This document shows positions 61,063 through 63,024 of a DNA stretch of 63,024 nucleotides, piece after piece (within the stretch, counting starts at the first letter, position 1; every line of letters starts with the position of its first letter). This DNA comes from Gammaproteobacteria bacterium. GTDB lineage: Bacteria; Pseudomonadota; Gammaproteobacteria; Enterobacterales; Alteromonadaceae. The position numbers were made by a program, and so were the translations under genes. A model generated the notes under the pieces. The model had not been told where the DNA came from. It searched no databases and worked only from the letters and a program-made list of their open reading frames with translations. The stretch is taken from contig JAHKAA010000001.1 in assembly GCA_018825965.1 (NCBI GenBank), positions 1 through 63,024 on the forward strand, written 5' to 3'.

Positions 61063-61703
61063 CCTTGCGTGTGCTGTTAGTGGACGATCAGATGCTGATC
61101 CGTCAGGGCATCAAAAGCCTGTTGCAGCTGTCCGGTCAGGTGGAAGTGGTCGCTGAAGCTGCGGATGGCTCTGTGGTGCTGGAGCTGGTGCAAGTGCATC
61201 AGCCTGATGTCATTTTACTGGACTTGTCTATGCCTAAAGTGGATGGCATAGCCACACTGGAGTTGTTAAAGCAGCAACAGCTGAAAACACCAGTGTTGAT
61301 TTTGACCACCTTTGAAGAACATGATCTGGTGTTAAAAAGTATCCAGCTTGGCGCCAAAGGCTATTTGCTGAAAGACGTGTCGCTGGACAGCTTAGTGTCG
61401 GCCATTCAGACCCTGCACCAAGGTGGCACTTGTTTTCAAAGCACTATCACAGAACGTTTGTTATCAGGCTTGGGACCAGTCAGTAATTTCCCCCGCCCTG
61501 CTGCTATTGAAGAATTATCCGAAAAAGAACTGCAAATTCTTCAATTGATGGCATCAGGTTATGCCAATAAAGAAATAGCCAGTGCGTTATACAAATCTGA
61601 AGGTACGATAAAGAATCAGATCTCCAGCATTTTGGCTAAATTAGGGGTGCGTGACAGAACCAGGGCTGTGCTCCTGGCTTTAGAGTTAGGTTTGATCCAT
61701 TAA
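61059..61703 (+). CDS. NarL/LuxR-type response regulator
   Basis: The protein has 214 residues from the ATG at 61059, overlapping the kinase stop by 4 bp. Receiver domain: LLVDDQMLIRQG, phospho-Asp in DVILLDLSMPKVDGIATL, Thr in LILTTFEEHD and Lys in YLLKDVSLDSL. HTH at about 148-205 (LSEKELQILQLMASGYANKEIASALYKSEGTIKNQISSILAKL). It partners the upstream kinase and may control the divergent DUF2306-like gene. Confidence 0.94.
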   Translation: MTLRVLLVDDQMLIRQGIKSLLQLSGQVEVVAEAADGSVVLELVQVHQPDVILLDLSMPKVDGIATLELLKQQQLKTPVLILTTFEEHDLVLKSIQLGAKGYLLKDVSLDSLVSAIQTLHQGGTCFQSTITERLLSGLGPVSNFPRPAAIEELSEKELQILQLMASGYANKEIASALYKSEGTIKNQISSILAKLGVRDRTRAVLLALELGLIH

Positions 61704-61843
61704 ATAATCGCTTGTTGACGTATCAGGGGGCAGCGGTTTGTCTGGTTTTATGCAAGGCAGCGCGAGAGCAGTTGTTCGAAATTTGACGTACGTCGGACTA
61801 TGGCCCTTAGTTGCCATCTTTCTTGATGGATGGAACTGCTGCC

Positions 61844-62848
61844 TTAATCATTATCTCTACTTTTATCGTTGGTTGCTGTTACCAGGCATTGCTCCACATT
61901 GTCTTGAGTGCAGTAGTGAAACTGCAGAAAGTATTTGTCCTGCTTAGGCTTGATGCCGTTGATACGCCATTGATATAGCAGTTCAGCCCCCTTTCTGCCC
62001 ATGTCAAATGGGTTCTGGCCAATGTTCACCGTGGACAGACCCTGTTTTAGAATATCCAGCTGACCCAGTTCAGTGTCGGCTGAAATAATCGTGATGCTCT
62101 GCCCAGCTATTTTTGCTTTATGCGGGCTGATTTTTTTGCTGTATTCGCTATTGAACTGTGCAAAACCGGCTACGGCGATAAAGATAGGCGGGATTGGTTC
62201 ACTAATTATGGTAACTAATTGTTTTAGCGCAACATCACGTTTGCCAATAGTGAAAAGCGGACATCTTGCATGTTCAATCCAGCCAGAGCTGCCATCAAGC
62301 CGATTCTTACTCTGCCCTGACAAGGCAAAACGCACACCTTCAATGCGTTCGTTTAAATTAGGAGTAGTGGCATGACCTGTTTGAATACAAACAGGTTGTG
62401 GCGTTTGAGTTCGGTATAACTTTGCTGCATTGCCAAGTGCAACACCAAAATCAAAGTTATTAGTGCCGACATATGCAAGGCGATACGCTTCGTATGGGGA
62501 AAGTAAATCTGAGTCAAAAGTAACCACCGGAATATCCCGTGCCCGGGCGAGCTTTAATGCACCTTCTACCAGAAAGTTAGAATCGGTGGTTGATACAAGC
62601 AAGGCATCAATATTTTTTTGCAGTAGCTCTTTAACAACCAGTACTTGTGTTCTAACGTCTTGATAATCATTAGAACCGTCATAAATACACTTCACTTCGG
62701 TATGGCTTTTGGCAAACTCGAGACAGCCTTGAAAGGACTGTTGGTAAAAACTGTCGTTTTTGGTTTTGCCGACTACGGCAATGGTAAATGACAAGGAATA
62801 AAATGGAAGAGATGCTATAAGCAAAGCTACGAGTAATGTTAAACGCAT
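61844..62848 (-). CDS. Periplasmic sugar-binding-like protein (ribose-binding type)
   Basis: The protein has 334 residues from the ATG at 62848 with a signal peptide (MRLTLLVALLIASLPFYSLSF). The type-1 periplasmic fold is clear: TIAVVGKTKNDSFYQQSFQGCLEF, NIDALLVSTTDSNFLVEGALKLARARDIPVVTFDSD, AYVGTNNFDFGVALGNAA and NIGQNPFDMGRKGAELLYQW. Five cysteines in the mature part suggest disulfides. No ABC permease or ATPase gene is visible on this side, so it may serve a chemoreceptor, a hybrid kinase or a transporter elsewhere. An upstream extension of the frame runs into the probable end of an IS element. Confidence 0.85.
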   Translation of the reverse strand: MRLTLLVALLIASLPFYSLSFTIAVVGKTKNDSFYQQSFQGCLEFAKSHTEVKCIYDGSNDYQDVRTQVLVVKELLQKNIDALLVSTTDSNFLVEGALKLARARDIPVVTFDSDLLSPYEAYRLAYVGTNNFDFGVALGNAAKLYRTQTPQPVCIQTGHATTPNLNERIEGVRFALSGQSKNRLDGSSGWIEHARCPLFTIGKRDVALKQLVTIISEPIPPIFIAVAGFAQFNSEYSKKISPHKAKIAGQSITIISADTELGQLDILKQGLSTVNIGQNPFDMGRKGAELLYQWRINGIKPKQDKYFLQFHYCTQDNVEQCLVTATNDKSRDND

Positions 62849-62883
62849 AAACGACGCCGTCCAATACAGTTTCCTCAGCAAGC

Positions 62884-62904
62884 CTAGAGCGTGTTGATCT
62901 TTGT
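62884..62904. other. Possible IS terminal inverted repeat
   Basis: TAGAGCGTGTTGATCTTTG lies 10 bases beyond the transposase stop codon, where the right end of an IS5-type element is expected. Only one end is in the window, so the repeat cannot be confirmed. Confidence 0.35.
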
Positions 62905-62914
62905 TGTACATAAT

Positions 62915-63024
62915 TCAATCAACCCACATTGGTAACCACATCATGCTAAAGGCAAGAGCGAGCATCGCATGATAGTTCCTTGCTAACTTGTCATATCGTG
63001 TTGAAATTGAACGGTATTTTTTCA
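62915..63024 (-). CDS. C-terminal end of an IS5-type transposase (partial)
   Basis: The minus-strand frame open from the window edge to the TGA at 62915 encodes about 35 residues: RSISTRYDKLARNYHAM then LALAFSMMWLPMWVD. The R-Y-D-K-L-x-R-N-Y pattern followed by a hydrophobic C-terminus is typical of IS5-family DDE transposases (ISL/IS427-like). The rest lies outside the window, so intactness cannot be judged. It reads towards the sugar-binding protein gene, which starts 66 bp further on. Confidence 0.75.
   Translation of the reverse strand, partial: KKYRSISTRYDKLARNYHAMLALAFSMMWLPMWVD

Noticed and set aside
61738..61947. A 69-residue ORF between the response regulator and the sugar-binding gene.
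   Set aside because: It overlaps the binding-protein gene on the other strand and has no ribosome-binding site.

Overview
The window looks like a chromosome segment of a free-living aquatic gammaproteobacterium of the Rheinheimera/Alishewanella type (Alteromonadales-Chromatiales border). This is inferred from the Alteromonadales-style N-acetylglucosamine (GlcNAc) pathway (LacI-type NagR, BadF-type NagK, SIS-type NagB-II, NagA, NagP, NagX), the many TonB-dependent receptors and two-component systems, and the protein flavour. I ran no search. No rRNA, tRNA or CRISPR array was found.

Region by region. 1-3.7 kb: a chromosomal integron. The integrase gene (plus strand) diverges from five complete minus-strand gene cassettes and part of a sixth. 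attC sites, an attI candidate and a LexA-like box at the integrase promoter can be read directly. 3.7-18 kb: a carbon-use and sensing region. It holds a periplasmic MetX-like esterase and a GntP permease, a divergent TonB receptor, a CrbR-like regulator, a LysM-GH19 lysozyme-like enzyme, a 49-bp tandem repeat, a small Cys-tailed peptide gene, a LysR regulator, a CrbS-like symporter/histidine kinase downstream of a 3-hydroxybutyrate dehydrogenase gene, and a DUF819 permease. A 16-17 bp motif sits 54-66 bp upstream of gntP, the TonB receptor and the dehydrogenase. 18-37.6 kb: a GlcNAc/chitin-oligosaccharide regulon with NagR, a TonB receptor, SapC, two flavin halogenase-like proteins, a TPR-sulfotransferase, an oxidoreductase, a GH20 hexosaminidase and nagK-nagB-nagA-nagP-nagX. 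Four NagR-type operators (TGACARCGYTGTCA type) lie on or next to promoters. One lies on a divergent promoter pair whose rightward arm reads into a roughly 245-nt multi-hairpin RNA ending in a strong terminator; this unannotated RNA is my main candidate for something new.

37.6-43.9 kb: Wzi-like outer-membrane protein, coaD, a TetR regulator, the kbl-tdh threonine degradation operon and a membrane-anchored ferredoxin reductase. 43.9-47.7 kb: an A/T-rich accessory island beside dusC. It holds two adjacent genes with ADP-ribosyltransferase-like features and a DUF5677/HEPN-like gene, bounded by imperfect non-coding repeats and palindromes. 47.7-59 kb: ordinary core genes (dusC, HDOD, TPR, DUF2256, glpE-glpG, FliL-like, rubredoxin-reductase-like, ubiC-ubiA, 2OG oxygenase) and an ECF sigma/anti-sigma/coiled-coil operon. 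59-63 kb: a DUF2306-like membrane protein diverging from a NarL-type sensor/regulator pair, a sugar-binding periplasmic protein, and the 3' end of an IS5-type transposase running off the window.
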